Origin: Pantoea cypripedii
GTDB lineage: Bacteria > Pseudomonadota > Gammaproteobacteria > Enterobacterales > Enterobacteriaceae
Direction of reading: 5' to 3'
Length of the DNA stretch: 64,000 bases
Assembly (NCBI RefSeq): GCF_002095535.1
Contig: NZ_MLJI01000003.1
Coordinates: 310,001-374,000 of the forward strand
Part shown: positions 16,584 through 29,187 of the stretch, one piece after another
Position numbering within the stretch: the first letter of the stretch is position 1
Layout of the letters: every line of letters begins with the position of its first letter
Program-made: the position numbers and the translations under genes
The notes under the pieces: model-generated
Database searches by the model: none
The model's input: only the letters and a program-made list of their open reading frames with translations
Told to the model about the DNA's origin: nothing

Positions 16584-19256
16584 CTGTGCCTGATTTACCG
16601 CATCGGAGCGATGGGACACCCCCAGCTTCTGATACAGATTTCGAATGTGCGTTTTAATGGTGGTGGCGGCAATATCCAGTTCACCGGCAATCTGGTCGTT
16701 ACTGTAACCTGAGTAAATCAATCCCAGTACCTGCCATTCACGCTGGGTCAGCGGGCTGGTCCGAATCAGCTCAGGTACATCAGGGTGACTCAGCAGGCGG
16801 CTGACAAAACCTTCATCAAAATGAGCAAACTTGTGGCGATGATGTTTATTGATCTCATCAAGAATGCGTCGTGCCCGATGGTTATCCAGTTCATTCAGAA
16901 TGTTGAGTTGAATCAGCTGGCGTAGCTGCTGTGCCATCATCTCGCCTTCAATGACAAAGTGGCAGATGAAACCGGTGCTACGCGCCAGTTGCAGTGCTTC
17001 AATCAACGTTCGCTGCGCGTCGGCTTTACGATCGGTCTGCCAATGAATCTGGTTCATCAGCAGCAGGTTACGATTTAAGTCACTCATCAGCCGCAACGCA
17101 CGGGCGTTGTCATTTAACTCATCCAGCACCACTTCGGCATGGGTCAGATTGCCCAGCAGAATCTGTGCCCGGGCGATATTGCGCCATTGCCCTTGCAGGA
17201 AATGATTATTGGCAAACTCCGGTTTAGCGGTTTGATGCAGCCAGTTGCTGGCGCTTTGTTTGTCGCCGGTCATCTGCCAGTAAATGACTCTGACCTCATC
17301 AGCATTGGTGATCCAGTCACTGTGCCAGCTGCCATTGTTCAACAGATTTTCCAGCCGGTTGAGATGACTGCGTGCATTATCGAGGTTGCCGCGCGCGAGG
17401 GAACATTGCACCAGCAGACCGAGACACTGGATTTGTTGCTGTTGCTGAAAACCTTTCAGCACCTTGATCCCGGTCCGCGCCGCCTGCTCCGCCTCTTCCA
17501 GCCGTCCCCATGCCCACATCAGCTGCGCACGGATACGCAACAGAAACTCATGCAGAGGAAATTGCGTCAGATGCTGCTCGTGGACCAGCACAAATGCCTT
17601 CTCCTGCGTTTCATAAGCATTCTGCAGATAGCCCTGCGCAAACAGAATTTCGCTTTGCTGAATCAGGCTCCATAGCGCGTAATGCCAGGCCTCATCACGC
17701 CGGGCCATCTGCTCCGTCTGACGCATCAATTGCAGGGAATTCACCAAATCGCCTTTACAGTGCATCACTTCACCGAGCACGGAAGTGGCCACAATGCGGC
17801 TGTAAGTGCAACTGTCGGGCAGGGTTTCCAGCGCCAGCATAGCCAGCCGTTCGGCGTCCTCAGCATTGCCATTATTGATAGTCACCTGGGCGCGCACGGC
17901 ATTGAATTCACCGCGCAGGGCCTCATCAACCTGGCAACGCCCTTCCTCCTCAAACCTCGCCAGCAGACTATTCACCTCATAAAACCGATGCTGACTCTGC
18001 ATCAGCCAGGCCTGGAGCAGCACCAACCGGGGATTTTCCAGCAACGTCTCCCACGGCAGGGTTTTCAGCGATGCCTCCAGCAGCGTCAGTTCACTTTGAT
18101 TGAACAGCGTCCAGGCATGTTCCAGCAATACATCCCTCAGCATACCGGTGTCCCCGGAAGCCAGCGCATGATGGATGGCTTCGCGCGGAAATCCCTGCGC
18201 CATCCAGCTTTCTGCCGCTGCGCGATGGATAGCAGGCAGCTCCGCAGCCAATTCGCGCTTACAACGCAGCCGAAGAAAGCTGCCAAATAATGGGTGATAA
18301 CTAAACCACTGCCCGGAATCGTCCATGCGCTGTAAAAAAAGCCCCTGCCGTTCCACTTCTTCCAGCCGCATCTGACCGTTCTCTTCCCCGGTTACGCAGG
18401 CGATCAGCGCGTCGTTCATCGAACGCAACAGCGAACTTTTCAGCAGAAAATGACGCGTTGTTACATCGACGTTATCCAGCACTTCCTCAACCAGGTAATC
18501 TGACAGGTGGCTGGCATTGATACCGGAAAGACGCCGCGCGGAATCCTGAGCCGCGCTGGCTCCCTGCCGGGCGGAAAGGGCGATAAGTTGTAACGCGGTG
18601 GCCCAGCCAGCAACGTCATCACATAACTGGTCACTCTCTTCGGATGCCAGCGGTGCCGTCAGTCGACCATCAAAAAACTGGCGCGCTTCCTGATGAGTAA
18701 ACGCCAGTTGCTGGCTGCTCAGTTCGATGAGTTGTTCGCGCACGCGAAGGTTAGCGATACCCAGCTGAGGTAAGTTGCGCGACAGTAGTATCACCGTCAG
18801 GTTATCGGGCTGGTGGCGTAAAAAGAACCGCATCGCTTCATGAATCGCGGGATTGGTGATGTGGTGATAATCATCAACGATCAGCCAGAGCGGTTTTTGC
18901 CATTCCGTCACTTCAATAAATAACTGGGCAAATAACGCATTGAGGTTTACATACTGGCGTTTCTGCGCCAATGCCTCACTGCGCGAGCAGCCACCTTGTG
19001 TGGCTTGCTGAAGTGCTGCGATCAGGTAATCGGCAAAGGGTTCAGGATGATTGTCTCCTTCGTCTAATGAATACCAACCCAGATTTGTTTTCTCCGCTGC
19101 CCACTGCGAGACCAGCGTAGTCTTGCCATAGCCTGCCGGGCTGGTGACCAGCACCAGTCGGTAATTGCCAGCAGCGGTCAGTTTTTGCAGCAAGCGATCG
19201 CGCATAACGGTGCTTTCAAGGCGAACGGGACGACTGAGTTTCGAGGGTATTAACAT
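16554..19256 (-). CDS. malT: Maltose regulon transcriptional activator
   Basis: ATP- and maltotriose-dependent STAND-class activator of all mal operons. It has 900 residues (E. coli 901). Walker [10 protein letters not shown] lies at 39-47 and Walker B LIVDDYH near 125. A large helical SUPR sensor region follows, and a LuxR-type helix-turn-helix closes the protein ([19 protein letters not shown], then [15 protein letters not shown]). It is divergent from malPQ, the arrangement of E. coli. Its 3' end overlaps the convergent pqiB by 30 bp. MalT boxes occur upstream of malPQ and malK/malE in this window, so the regulator and all targets lie together. Confidence 0.97.
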   Translation of the reverse strand: MLIPSKLSRPVRLESTVMRDRLLQKLTAAGNYRLVLVTSPAGYGKTTLVSQWAAEKTNLGWYSLDEGDNHPEPFADYLIAALQQATQGGCSRSEALAQKRQYVNLNALFAQLFIEVTEWQKPLWLIVDDYHHITNPAIHEAMRFFLRHQPDNLTVILLSRNLPQLGIANLRVREQLIELSSQQLAFTHQEARQFFDGRLTAPLASEESDQLCDDVAGWATALQLIALSARQGASAAQDSARRLSGINASHLSDYLVEEVLDNVDVTTRHFLLKSSLLRSMNDALIACVTGEENGQMRLEEVERQGLFLQRMDDSGQWFSYHPLFGSFLRLRCKRELAAELPAIHRAAAESWMAQGFPREAIHHALASGDTGMLRDVLLEHAWTLFNQSELTLLEASLKTLPWETLLENPRLVLLQAWLMQSQHRFYEVNSLLARFEEEGRCQVDEALRGEFNAVRAQVTINNGNAEDAERLAMLALETLPDSCTYSRIVATSVLGEVMHCKGDLVNSLQLMRQTEQMARRDEAWHYALWSLIQQSEILFAQGYLQNAYETQEKAFVLVHEQHLTQFPLHEFLLRIRAQLMWAWGRLEEAEQAARTGIKVLKGFQQQQQIQCLGLLVQCSLARGNLDNARSHLNRLENLLNNGSWHSDWITNADEVRVIYWQMTGDKQSASNWLHQTAKPEFANNHFLQGQWRNIARAQILLGNLTHAEVVLDELNDNARALRLMSDLNRNLLLMNQIHWQTDRKADAQRTLIEALQLARSTGFICHFVIEGEMMAQQLRQLIQLNILNELDNHRARRILDEINKHHRHKFAHFDEGFVSRLLSHPDVPELIRTSPLTQREWQVLGLIYSGYSNDQIAGELDIAATTIKTHIRNLYQKLGVSHRSDAVNQAQSMLRMMGYV

Positions 19257-19440
19257 AGTCGCATGCTCCTCCCTTTACATGTTGCGAATTATTTTTTTAC
19301 GCTTCGAAATTATTATTCATACACGTTCGATTATTCGTGTACTGATTGCAAGCAAACTCATTAACTAATCTTTACAAAAGCGGCAGTTATCACATTCCTG
19401 GTACGCTTTCAGAATTCCCGCATCCCTCTCCACCCCGTTA

Positions 19441-19474
19441 CTCCTCCCCGGTGAATTTGTCGCAGGAGGAGGAG
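19441..19474. promoter_or_regulatory. MalT boxes of the malPQ promoter
   Basis: MalT recognises GGGGA(T/G)GAGG. CGGGGAGGAG on the minus strand (19441-19450) and GGAGGAGGAG on the plus strand (19465-19474) lie 70-100 bp upstream of the malP ATG. The minus-strand site matches 9 of 10 bases. Confidence 0.65.
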
Positions 19475-19541
19475 CACAGCGGGTCACACGGGCAAACTGA
19501 CTCGCATATTTTCTCTGGCGACTTACAGGACTAACCCGGCT

Positions 19542-21941
19542 ATGACACAGCAATTTGATCACGCCCGTTTTATCGATGCCCTGACACGGCAATGGCAACG
19601 TTTTGGCCTGCGTGATGCACGCGACATGACGCAGCATCAATGGTGGCAAGCCCTGAGCGGTGCGCTGGCTGATATGCTGGCGAACCTCCCCACTCAACCC
19701 GCCAGCACGCAACAGCGCCATGTTAACTACATCTCTATGGAGTTTTTGCTTGGCCGACTGACCGGCAACAATTTGCTCAATCTGGGCTGGTATGACGCGG
19801 TTAATGATGCGCTGAAACAATGGGATATCTCGCTCAGCGCGGTACTGGAGTGTGAAACCGACCCCGCGCTGGGCAATGGCGGGCTGGGACGCCTGGCGGC
19901 ATGTTTTCTCGATTCAATGGCCACCGTCGGGCAGCCCGCAATCGGTTATGGCCTGAATTATCAGTATGGTTTGTTCCGTCAACGTTTTGTCGATGGCAGA
20001 CAGCATGAGCAACCGGATGACTGGCAACGTGACAGCTATCCGTGGTTTAGCCATAACGCGGCGCTGACGGTGCCGGTGGCGATCGGGGGAAAAGTCATCA
20101 GCGAAAACGGTGTGTCGCGCTGGGAACCGGCTTTTTGTTTACAGGGGGAAGCCTGGGATCTGCCCGTGGTCGGCTACCAAAACGGGGTGACACAGCCGCT
20201 ACGTCTGTGGCAGGCAAAACATGCTGAACCCTTTGATCTGCAACGCTTTAACGACGGTGATTTTTTACGTGCCGAACAGCAGGGTATCACGGCGGAGAAG
20301 CTGACGAAGGTGCTCTACCCCAATGACAACCACCAGGCGGGTAAAAAGCTGCGTCTGATGCAGCAATATTTCCAGTGTGCCTGCTCGGTCGCGGATATTC
20401 TGCGCCGCCATCATCAGGCCGGACGCGCCATTACCACGCTGCCTGATTATGAAGTGATTCAGCTGAATGACACCCACCCAACGCTGGCGATTCCCGAGCT
20501 GATGCGTCTGCTGTTGGACGAACATCAGATGAGCTGGGATCAGGCATGGAACATCACCCGCCGCACCTTTGCCTACACCAACCATACGTTGATGCCTGAG
20601 GCGCTGGAGCGTTGGGACGTGCGCATGGTCCGCGCCCTGCTGCCCCGTCATATGATGATCATCAACACCCTGAATGCACAGTTGAAAAAGCAGGTTACCG
20701 CCCGCTGGCCGGATGATGAAGCGGTGTGGGCAAAACTGGCGCTGGTGCACAGCAACCAGTTACGCATGGCGAACCTGTGCGTGGTCGGAGGCTTTGCGGT
20801 GAATGGTGTCGCCGCCATGCATTCACAGCTGGTGGTGGACGATCTCTTTCCCGAATATCACACGCTGTGGCCTGAGAAGTTCCATAACGTCACCAATGGC
20901 GTAACGCCGCGCCGCTGGATTAACCAATGCAACCCGGCGCTGGCGACGCTTATCAGCGCTACCCTGCGCCAGCCGTGGGTCAACAACCTTGATGCGTTGC
21001 AGGGGTTAGCCCCGTTTGCTGATGATGCAGAATTTCGTGCTCAGTACCGCGCCATCAAACAACGTAATAAAGCCGAATTGACGCGCTGGATTGGTGCGCG
21101 CACCGGTATCGTCATCAATCCGCAAGCGATGTTTGATGTGCAGATCAAACGCCTGCATGAATACAAACGGCAGCATCTGACCTTGCTGCACATCATTGCC
21201 TTGTGGCAGACCCTGGTCAGTGATCCGCAGGCCAATCTCACCCCGCGCGTGGTGCTGTTTGGTGCCAAAGCCGCACCCGGTTATGTGCTGGCGAAGAACA
21301 TCATCTATGCCATCAATAAAGTAGCGCATATCGTCAATAACGACCCACGGGTGGGAGACCGTCTGAAGGTGGTCTTCATTCCTGACTACAACATTTCGGT
21401 GGCTGAACGGTTGATTCCGGCAGCGGACCTCTCCGAACAAATTTCTACCGCCGGAAAAGAAGCCTCCGGCACCGGCAATATGAAACTGGCACTGAACGGT
21501 GCGCTGACCATTGGCACGCTCGACGGCGCTAACGTGGAGATTGCTGAACAGGTTGGCAGCGAAAATATCTTTATCTTTGGTCACACGGTTGAACAGGTTA
21601 ACGCATTAAAAACCGAGGGATACGCGCCTGCGGTCTGGCGCAAAAAAGATCCACAGCTCGACAAAGTGCTGACTGCGCTGGAAGACGGCACTTTTAGCGA
21701 TGGCGATACGCACGCGTTTACCGAACTGCTGCACAGCCTCAGTCCGCAGGGCGGCGACCCTTATCTGGTGCTGGCGGACTTCCGCCACTACCTGAAAGCG
21801 CAGGAGCAGGCGGAAGCGCTGTGGGCCGACCAGGAAGCCTGGACGCGAGCAGCGATCCTCAATACGGCACGCTGCGGCATGTTCAGCTCCGATCGTTCTA
21901 TCCGCGACTACCAGCAACGTATCTGGCAGGCATCACGATGA
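19542..21941 (+). CDS. malP: Maltodextrin phosphorylase
   Basis: Cytoplasmic GT35 enzyme releasing glucose 1-phosphate from maltodextrins. It has 799 residues (E. coli 797). The PLP-binding region is intact: [20 protein letters not shown] holds the Schiff-base lysine. Other family landmarks are [17 protein letters not shown] and the substrate-site [10 protein letters not shown]. It is preceded by MalT boxes and its stop codon overlaps the malQ start (ATGA), so the two are translationally coupled. GlgP is the related glycogen enzyme, but the context assigns this one to maltodextrin. Confidence 0.97.
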   Translation: MTQQFDHARFIDALTRQWQRFGLRDARDMTQHQWWQALSGALADMLANLPTQPASTQQRHVNYISMEFLLGRLTGNNLLNLGWYDAVNDALKQWDISLSAVLECETDPALGNGGLGRLAACFLDSMATVGQPAIGYGLNYQYGLFRQRFVDGRQHEQPDDWQRDSYPWFSHNAALTVPVAIGGKVISENGVSRWEPAFCLQGEAWDLPVVGYQNGVTQPLRLWQAKHAEPFDLQRFNDGDFLRAEQQGITAEKLTKVLYPNDNHQAGKKLRLMQQYFQCACSVADILRRHHQAGRAITTLPDYEVIQLNDTHPTLAIPELMRLLLDEHQMSWDQAWNITRRTFAYTNHTLMPEALERWDVRMVRALLPRHMMIINTLNAQLKKQVTARWPDDEAVWAKLALVHSNQLRMANLCVVGGFAVNGVAAMHSQLVVDDLFPEYHTLWPEKFHNVTNGVTPRRWINQCNPALATLISATLRQPWVNNLDALQGLAPFADDAEFRAQYRAIKQRNKAELTRWIGARTGIVINPQAMFDVQIKRLHEYKRQHLTLLHIIALWQTLVSDPQANLTPRVVLFGAKAAPGYVLAKNIIYAINKVAHIVNNDPRVGDRLKVVFIPDYNISVAERLIPAADLSEQISTAGKEASGTGNMKLALNGALTIGTLDGANVEIAEQVGSENIFIFGHTVEQVNALKTEGYAPAVWRKKDPQLDKVLTALEDGTFSDGDTHAFTELLHSLSPQGGDPYLVLADFRHYLKAQEQAEALWADQEAWTRAAILNTARCGMFSSDRSIRDYQQRIWQASR

Positions 21942-23959
21942 AACCGCAAAACCTAATCGCCCTGGATTACATTGATGCCCATGGCCAGTCGCAAACGATC
22001 TCTACCCTGACCCGCCAGCGTTTGCTGGCGGTACTCAAACCGGCGGCCCCAGGATTATCCCCTCTGCCGTCCGTAAAAGTATTTCGTCACGGCGAGCCGC
22101 TGCGGTTATCTCCCGCATGGTCCAGCCCGGCTGAGTGGCAATTGCAAAGCGAGGACGGACATCGCTGGACAGGACAATGTGCCGCCAATCAGCCTCTGCA
22201 ACTGCCGTCTCTGTCAGAGGGCTATCATCAGCTGCATCTCAGCATGGGAGAAGCCCGCTGGTCTTGTTCGATAATCGTGACGCCGTCACGTTGCTATGAA
22301 CCTGAAGCACTCCTGCAAGGCGAATCGTTGTGGGGCTGCTGCGTACAGCTTTATACCCTAAAGTCGGAACAGAACTGGGGCATCGGCGATTTTGGCGACC
22401 TCCAGCAGATGTTGCGCGAGGTCGGCGAGCGCGGCGGCGCCTTTATCGGGCTGAATCCGCTGCATGCCCTGTTTCCGGCCACACCGGAAAGCGCCAGTCC
22501 TTACAGCCCTTCGTCACGTCGCTGGCTCAACACTATCTATATCGATGTCTCCGCAGTGCCGGATTTTATTCAAAGCCTCGAAGCACAAGCTTGGTGGCAT
22601 TCAGACCAGACACAGCAGGCATTACAATTGGCACGCGTGACAGCATGGGTTGACTATCGTGCCGTCACCGCCTTGAAACTGACGGCCCTGCGTCTGGCAT
22701 GGCGGCACTTCCGACAGCGAGCCGTCGCCGATCCACAGGTGAAAGCCTTTGAGGCATTTGTCACTGCCGGGGGAGAAAGCCTGTGGCATCAGGGCGTCTA
22801 TGATGCGCTGCATGAGGAGCAGATGGCGCAGGATGGCGCGCGTTATGGCTGGCAGCAATGGCCAGAGGCATACCAGCATCCCGGCAATGCGGCAGTACGG
22901 GCCTTCGCCATCGAGCACAGTAGCGAGGTACATTTTTACCTCTGGTTGCAATGGCTGGCGGAGGCGCAGTTCGCCGCCTGCTGGCAGCTTTGTCAGCAGC
23001 AACAAATGCCGATCGGACTCTATCGTGATCTGGCGGTAGGCGTGGCTCAGGGTGGCGCAGAAACCTGGAGTGACCGTGAGCTGTATTGCTTGCAGGCCAG
23101 CGTTGGCGCGCCGCCGGATATACTGGGTCCGTTGGGCCAAAACTGGGGACTGCCACCGATGGATCCACAGGTGATGCAGGATCGTGCTTATGACCCGTGG
23201 ATCGCCCTGCTGCGCGCTAACATGCGTGACTGCGGGGCGTTGCGTATTGACCATGTGATGGCGTTGTTGCGCCTGTGGTGGATTCCGCAGGATGGCAGCG
23301 CGGCTCAGGGGGCCTACGTTCATTACCCTATTGATGATCTGCTGGCGATCCTCGCGCTGGAGAGTCAGCGCCATCGCTGTATGGTGATCGGTGAGGATCT
23401 GGGAACGGTGCCAGCAGCTATTGTCGGGAAATTGCGCGATGCCGGGGTTTATTCTTACAAAGTGCTGTTTTTCGAGCAAACCTCAAAGAAAGCGTTTCGT
23501 CCACCGCAGCAATGGATGCGTCAGGCGATGGCGGTCGCCACTACGCATGATATGCCCACGCTGCGTGGCTGGTGGCAAAGTGACGATTTAACTTCAGGCA
23601 GCCAGCTGGGACTGTATCCCGACAAAGTGATTCTGGCCGGGCTGCATCAGGATCGCCTCGCAGCTAAACAGGCGCTGCTGCGCACCCTGCAACAGGCTGG
23701 GTATCTGCCAGCCAGCAAACATCCTGTCACGATGGGTAAAACGTTAAACCAGGCGATGCACCGTTTTCTCGCTGACAGCAACAGCGCATTGCTGGGATTA
23801 CAGCCGGAAGACTGGCTGGATATGGCCTCGCCGGTGAATGTCCCTGGCACCACCAATCAATACCCCAATTGGCGACGTAAGCTGCGCGTCTCGCTGGAAG
23901 CGTTGTTCAGCGATCCGCATATCAATACCCTGCTGGCGGATATTAACCAACGACGTTAA
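21938..23959 (+). CDS. malQ: 4-alpha-glucanotransferase (amylomaltase)
   Basis: GH77 enzyme that transfers glucan chains between maltodextrins and frees glucose. The chosen ATG at 21938 overlaps the malP stop by 4 bp and gives 673 residues (E. coli 694). The GH77 catalytic regions are visible: [15 protein letters not shown] with the nucleophile Asp, IGEDLGTVP with the acid/base Glu, and [11 protein letters not shown] with the third Asp. An upstream in-frame start inside malP is rejected. Confidence 0.96.
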   Translation: MKPQNLIALDYIDAHGQSQTISTLTRQRLLAVLKPAAPGLSPLPSVKVFRHGEPLRLSPAWSSPAEWQLQSEDGHRWTGQCAANQPLQLPSLSEGYHQLHLSMGEARWSCSIIVTPSRCYEPEALLQGESLWGCCVQLYTLKSEQNWGIGDFGDLQQMLREVGERGGAFIGLNPLHALFPATPESASPYSPSSRRWLNTIYIDVSAVPDFIQSLEAQAWWHSDQTQQALQLARVTAWVDYRAVTALKLTALRLAWRHFRQRAVADPQVKAFEAFVTAGGESLWHQGVYDALHEEQMAQDGARYGWQQWPEAYQHPGNAAVRAFAIEHSSEVHFYLWLQWLAEAQFAACWQLCQQQQMPIGLYRDLAVGVAQGGAETWSDRELYCLQASVGAPPDILGPLGQNWGLPPMDPQVMQDRAYDPWIALLRANMRDCGALRIDHVMALLRLWWIPQDGSAAQGAYVHYPIDDLLAILALESQRHRCMVIGEDLGTVPAAIVGKLRDAGVYSYKVLFFEQTSKKAFRPPQQWMRQAMAVATTHDMPTLRGWWQSDDLTSGSQLGLYPDKVILAGLHQDRLAAKQALLRTLQQAGYLPASKHPVTMGKTLNQAMHRFLADSNSALLGLQPEDWLDMASPVNVPGTTNQYPNWRRKLRVSLEALFSDPHINTLLADINQRR

Positions 23960-23968
23960 CTGCATGAC

Positions 23969-24027
23969 CCCGCGCGATAAATCGCGCCGCTACGACCCAG
24001 TGCGAGGTTCAGTAGCGGCGCAATTTC
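23969..24027. repeat. Extragenic inverted repeat, same family as at 10.4 kb
   Basis: CGCGCGATAAATCGCGCCGCTACG begins at about 23969 (first 20 bases identical to the copy at 10468 apart from its edge). It faces GTAGCGGCGCAATTTCCGG at 24010-24028, so the GTAGCGGCG/CGCCGCTAC arms can pair. It lies between convergent malQ and malM. Confidence 0.75.
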
Positions 24028-24040
24028 CGGTTGAAGACAT

Positions 24041-24064
24041 AAAAAAGGTGCGCCGTAGCGCACC
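24041..24064 (-). terminator. Rho-independent terminator of malK-lamB-malM
   Basis: GGTGCGC-CGTA-GCGCACC (24047-24064) forms a 7-bp stem with a tetraloop, followed on the minus strand by six T residues (complement of 24041-24046). It lies 33 bp after the malM stop. Confidence 0.88.
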
Positions 24065-24096
24065 AGGTGGGGCAACTCAGCATTGCCGGGGTCGCA

Positions 24097-25026
24097 TCAC
24101 CCCTTGCCTTTAACACTGCTGATAAAAGTGGGCCGTGCGGTGGTGGATCCCAAACGTTCGGCCTCATCAAGCAGCTTAAGTGCCTTATCGATATTGCCCT
24201 GTTTCACTGCCTGCTGGATGCGCTGGTTAAAGTAACTCTCGGTATCATCCATGATCGGCTCATGTTTTACCGCGGCTTGTGGTGCCGCAACGGCTGGCGC
24301 TGGAGCCGGTGCTACGGGTTGAGTGCTGCCAATCGTTACCGGAGCCGGGCCGGAGGATCCAAACAACGGCCCGACCAGAATCGACGATCCAGAATTGGTT
24401 TTCACTTGCACTTTCAGCTCACCTTCGCGGCTATGGCGCGCAATAGGATCCGGAATGTCAGGAATAGCGTTGCTGGTGCCTTTGGCATAGGCTTTGGCCG
24501 GATCCAGCAGCGTGGTGGTTTGCGTCAGATCTTTTTCGGTGGTGAACACCAGCAAATAGATCTTTTGCTGTCCTGGCACTGGCGTCAGTTTCATTACCCC
24601 TTCCAGTCGATCGGGGGTCATCACACCAGGCTCCTGATAAGTAAAAAACTGGCTCGGAAACCAGGCCGCGGGACGCAGGTTTTCATCCAGTACCAAAACG
24701 TTAGGCGCAAACACCTGGTTATTCTTCACTTCACTGCTTAACGTCACCGTCAGCTCACCGATACTGGCAGGCAGGCTATAGGCCGCTACCGCACCGGTCA
24801 CGCCGGTGGCGGTTAACTGCGGGCCAGTGTCAGTCAGGCGGGTGACGTGTTTGCGAGAAGCATCCAGCGGCGTCCAGCTCAGTTGTTGCAGGCTGCCTGC
24901 CGCGAAGGTGGGCGCCGACGAGAGATCCTGCGGCACCAGGGTAATGTCAGCCTGTGCTGGCAAGGTGGTCCCCACCAGCAGCGCAGCGCTCAGGCACAGC
25001 GCGGTGAATGTTTTTGTCATTTTCAT
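24097..25026 (-). CDS. malM: Periplasmic maltose operon protein MalM
   Basis: Last gene of malK-lamB-malM; a periplasmic protein of unproven function. It has 309 residues (E. coli 306). A signal peptide ends at about residue 26 (LPAQA before DITLVPQ). A Pro/Ala-rich linker near 230-250 (PVAPAPAPAVAAP) separates the N-terminal domain from a helical C-terminal part. An alternative ATG lies two codons downstream. Confidence 0.95.
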   Translation of the reverse strand: MKMTKTFTALCLSAALLVGTTLPAQADITLVPQDLSSAPTFAAGSLQQLSWTPLDASRKHVTRLTDTGPQLTATGVTGAVAAYSLPASIGELTVTLSSEVKNNQVFAPNVLVLDENLRPAAWFPSQFFTYQEPGVMTPDRLEGVMKLTPVPGQQKIYLLVFTTEKDLTQTTTLLDPAKAYAKGTSNAIPDIPDPIARHSREGELKVQVKTNSGSSILVGPLFGSSGPAPVTIGSTQPVAPAPAPAVAAPQAAVKHEPIMDDTESYFNQRIQQAVKQGNIDKALKLLDEAERLGSTTARPTFISSVKGKG

Positions 25027-25121
25027 AGTATTGACCTTAACGGGGTGTCAGGCAGCGGCGTAAACCAGGCAATGGCCGCCGCTGCCGAAGAGACATTATT
25101 CAGAGGTGATGCAAGATCTGC

Positions 25122-26426
<1,305 letters not shown>

Positions 26427-26465
26427 TTATCTCCTGAGGTCATTGCTTTTCTTGTTTTTACGGGG

Positions 26466-27575
26466 CTAAACACCAGGCTCCTGATGCAACCTGCGACAAG
26501 CGCTCCCGTCCTCACGGAACAGGTGACAACGCTCAGGCGGCAGACCAATGCCCATCAGGGCGCCCTCTTCTACCAGCACGACGTCTTCCTGGCGGTAAAC
26601 CAGGTTCTGACGAATGGCGGGAATTTGGATGTGAATTTGCGTTTCAAAACCCAGCTGCTCGACCACCTGCACCTCTCCTTCGAGGGTGACATCGGCGATC
26701 TCACTGGAAATCAGATGTTCGGGACGGATGCCTAACGACATGTTGCTGCCCACCTGCACGCCTGCGCTGTCCACGGGCAGCCACACCAGTTGATCGTTGG
26801 GCAGACGCACCTGCACCTGCTCAATGGCGGTGGCAGTCACTTTGACGGGCAGGAAATTCATCTTCGGGGAGCCAATAAAACCGGCAACAAAACGGTTGGC
26901 GGGATAGTGGTAAAGTTCGAGCGGTTTGCCGACCTGCGCCACGCGCCCGGCATCCAGCACCACGATCTTATCGGCCAGCGTCATCGCTTCGATTTGATCG
27001 TGCGTGACGTAAATCATGGTGCGTTTCAGGCGTTTATGCAGACGGGAAATCTCAATGCGCATCTGCACACGTAACGCCGCATCCAGGTTAGAGAGCGGTT
27101 CATCCAGTAAAAACACCCGTGGTTCCGCCACCAGCGTGCGGCCAATCGCCACGCGCTGCCGCTGACCGCCGGAAAGCGCTTTCGGACGGCGATCCAGCAG
27201 GTGCGCCAGTTGCAACACCTCGGCGACCTGGTTCACCCGTTGCGCGATTTCTGCTTTTTTCACCCCGGCCAGTTTCAGGCCAAAAGACATATTCTCCGCC
27301 ACGGAGAGATGGGGATAGAGCGCATAGGACTGGAATACCATGCCAACGCCGCGTTCAGCGGGAGGCACTTCATTCATCCGTTGATCGCCAATACACAATT
27401 CGCCACGGGTGATGGTTTCCAGCCCGGCAATCATGCGCAGCAACGTGGATTTCCCACAGCCTGACGGGCCAACAAACACCACAAACTCCCCTTCAGCGAT
27501 CTCCAGGTTGATATCTTTCGACACCTCGGTATCACCCCAGGCTTTGGTGACATTGCGTAACGTGACGCTCGCCAT
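26466..27575 (-). CDS. malK: Maltose/maltodextrin ABC transporter ATPase
   Basis: Energises MalFGK2 import and, when idle, holds MalT inactive. The ATG at 27575, with an AGAGGA site upstream, gives 369 residues (E. coli 371); a frame six codons longer is rejected. Motifs: Walker [10 protein letters not shown] (36-44), signature LSGGQ (134-138), Walker B VFLLDE (154-159), and the switch His in [10 protein letters not shown]. The C-terminal regulatory domain from about residue 235 is present. It is divergent from malE. Confidence 0.97.
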   Translation of the reverse strand: MASVTLRNVTKAWGDTEVSKDINLEIAEGEFVVFVGPSGCGKSTLLRMIAGLETITRGELCIGDQRMNEVPPAERGVGMVFQSYALYPHLSVAENMSFGLKLAGVKKAEIAQRVNQVAEVLQLAHLLDRRPKALSGGQRQRVAIGRTLVAEPRVFLLDEPLSNLDAALRVQMRIEISRLHKRLKRTMIYVTHDQIEAMTLADKIVVLDAGRVAQVGKPLELYHYPANRFVAGFIGSPKMNFLPVKVTATAIEQVQVRLPNDQLVWLPVDSAGVQVGSNMSLGIRPEHLISSEIADVTLEGEVQVVEQLGFETQIHIQIPAIRQNLVYRQEDVVLVEEGALMGIGLPPERCHLFREDGSACRRLHQEPGV

Positions 27576-27936
27576 GATGCTAATTCCTCTCAACGTGCTA
27601 ATCCTTGTCCACGAAACGGTGGACAGACCCCGGCGACCACTATGGGCATCGACATCAAAGACAACATCCTCCGCACCGGGCTGATTTATGGGGGAGGAGG
27701 CAGGAGGAGGAGATCAGGCGTACCCATCGTCGTCGCGCGGGGTGCAGACCATTTTTGTGACCGGCAAGACAAACCGGAGCTGACAATTTTGTGCGCCAGA
27801 CCGTGATAACCGCGCTGTTTTGCAACGCAGATCACAGCAAGCGGCAGGCAGGCGTAGAACGCAGGAGGATGAGAAGTTAGCGGAGACAAACAAAATGAAA
27901 CGACAAGATTACCGTTTCTGCTAACAGGATGGAGTT
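27576..27936. promoter_or_regulatory. Divergent malK / malE control region with MalT boxes
   Basis: This 361-bp gap carries a perfect MalT box GGGGAGGAGG (27691-27700), an adjacent CAGGAGGAGG (27701-27710) and GAGGATGAGA (27865-27874, 8 of 10 bases) facing malE. A GGAGGATG motif on the minus strand near 27665-27672 faces malK. Half-sites resembling CRP sites (TTTGTGACC near 27750, ATCACA near 27830) lie between. The layout parallels the E. coli malEp-malKp region, where MalT and CRP act together. Confidence 0.7.
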
Positions 27937-29127
27937 ATGACGATGAATACCGGTGCACGAATTCTGGCCTTATCCGCCCTTACCGCCGTGCTTTTTTCGG
28001 CCTCGGCGATGGCAAAGATCGAAGAAGGAAAACTGGTCATCTGGATCAACGGCGATAAAGGCTATAACGGCCTGGCTGAAGTCGGCAAAAAGTTTGAACA
28101 GGAAACCGGTATTAAGGTGACCGTCGAACATCCCGACAAGATGGAAGAAAAATATCCGCAGGTGGCGGCAACCGGTGATGGCCCGGACATCATATTCTGG
28201 GCGCACGATCGCTTTGGCGGTTATGCCGAATCAGGGCTGCTGGCGGAGATTAACCCGGACAAGAATTTCCAGGAGAAAATCTTCCCGTTTACCTGGGACG
28301 CGGTGCGCTTTAACGGCAAGCTGATTGGTTATCCGATCTCGGTTGAAGCCCTGTCGCTGATTTATAACAAAGACCTGCTGCCAGAACCGCCGAAAACCTG
28401 GGAAGAGATCGCCGCGCTCGACCAGAAAATGCGTAAGCAGGGTAAAAGCGCCATCATGTTCAACTTGCAGGAACCCTACTTCACCTGGCCGCTGCTGGCC
28501 GCAGGGGGTGCCTATGCCTTTAAATACGCCGATGGTCACTACAACGTGAAAGACGTGGGCGTGGATAATGCCGGAGCCAAAGCCGGGATGCAGTTCCTCG
28601 TGGATCAGGTCAAAGCCAAAACCCTGAATGCCGATACCGATTACTCCATCGCTGAAGCCGCGTTCAATAAAGGCCAGACAGCGATGACCATTAACGGTCC
28701 CTGGGCGTGGAGCAATATCGATAAAAGCGGTATCAAGTATGGCATCACGTTACTGCCAACCCTGAAGGGTAAACCGTCGAAAGCCTTTGTGGGTGTACTG
28801 AGCGCCGGTATTAACGCCGCCAGCCCGAATAAAGAACTGGCGAAGGAGTTTCTGGAAAACTACCTGCTGACCGACGCCGGTCTGGATGCGGTGAATAAAG
28901 ACAAACCGCTCGGTGCCGTCGCCCTCAAATCATTCCAGCAGCAACTGGAGAAAGACCCGCGTATTGCCGCCACCATGAGCAACGCGCAGAACGGCGACAT
29001 TATGCCTAACATCCCGCAAATGGCGGCCTTCTGGTATGCCATGCGTACCGCAACCCTCAACGCCCTGAGCGGCCGCCAGACCGTGGACGCCGCGTTAAAA
29101 GACGCCAAAGCCCGTCTGACCAAGTAA
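27937..29127 (+). CDS. malE: Periplasmic maltose/maltodextrin-binding protein
   Basis: Substrate receptor of MalFGK2 and, in enterobacteria, a ligand for the Tar chemoreceptor. It has 396 residues. The signal peptide ends after residue 26 (SASAMA before [10 protein letters not shown]) and the mature start is identical to E. coli MBP. It matches MBP throughout ([31 protein letters not shown]). A strong AGGATGGAG ribosome binding site lies before the ATG; an ATG two codons later is an alternative. MalT boxes lie upstream. Confidence 0.97.
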   Translation: MTMNTGARILALSALTAVLFSASAMAKIEEGKLVIWINGDKGYNGLAEVGKKFEQETGIKVTVEHPDKMEEKYPQVAATGDGPDIIFWAHDRFGGYAESGLLAEINPDKNFQEKIFPFTWDAVRFNGKLIGYPISVEALSLIYNKDLLPEPPKTWEEIAALDQKMRKQGKSAIMFNLQEPYFTWPLLAAGGAYAFKYADGHYNVKDVGVDNAGAKAGMQFLVDQVKAKTLNADTDYSIAEAAFNKGQTAMTINGPWAWSNIDKSGIKYGITLLPTLKGKPSKAFVGVLSAGINAASPNKELAKEFLENYLLTDAGLDAVNKDKPLGAVALKSFQQQLEKDPRIAATMSNAQNGDIMPNIPQMAAFWYAMRTATLNALSGRQTVDAALKDAKARLTK

Positions 29128-29140
29128 TTTCCACTACCAG

Positions 29141-29158
29141 AGCCGGAATGATCCGGCT
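29141..29158 (+). terminator. malE-malF intercistronic hairpin
   Basis: AGCCGGA-ATGA-TCCGGCT forms a 7-bp stem just after malE without a T-run. Such hairpins protect upstream mRNA and help keep MalE far more abundant than MalF; this role is inferred from E. coli, where a REP element lies at the same place. Confidence 0.55.
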
Positions 29159-29187
29159 CGTCACTGGCTGTTAAGGAAAACCGAATC

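Noticed and set aside
17139..18290. Plus-strand frames up to 202 codons opposite malT
   Set aside because: Gln/Leu/His-rich shadows of a gene with full-length MalT similarity.
22622..23479. 285-codon minus-strand frame opposite malQ
   Set aside because: Antisense of a certain GH77 gene; no family features.
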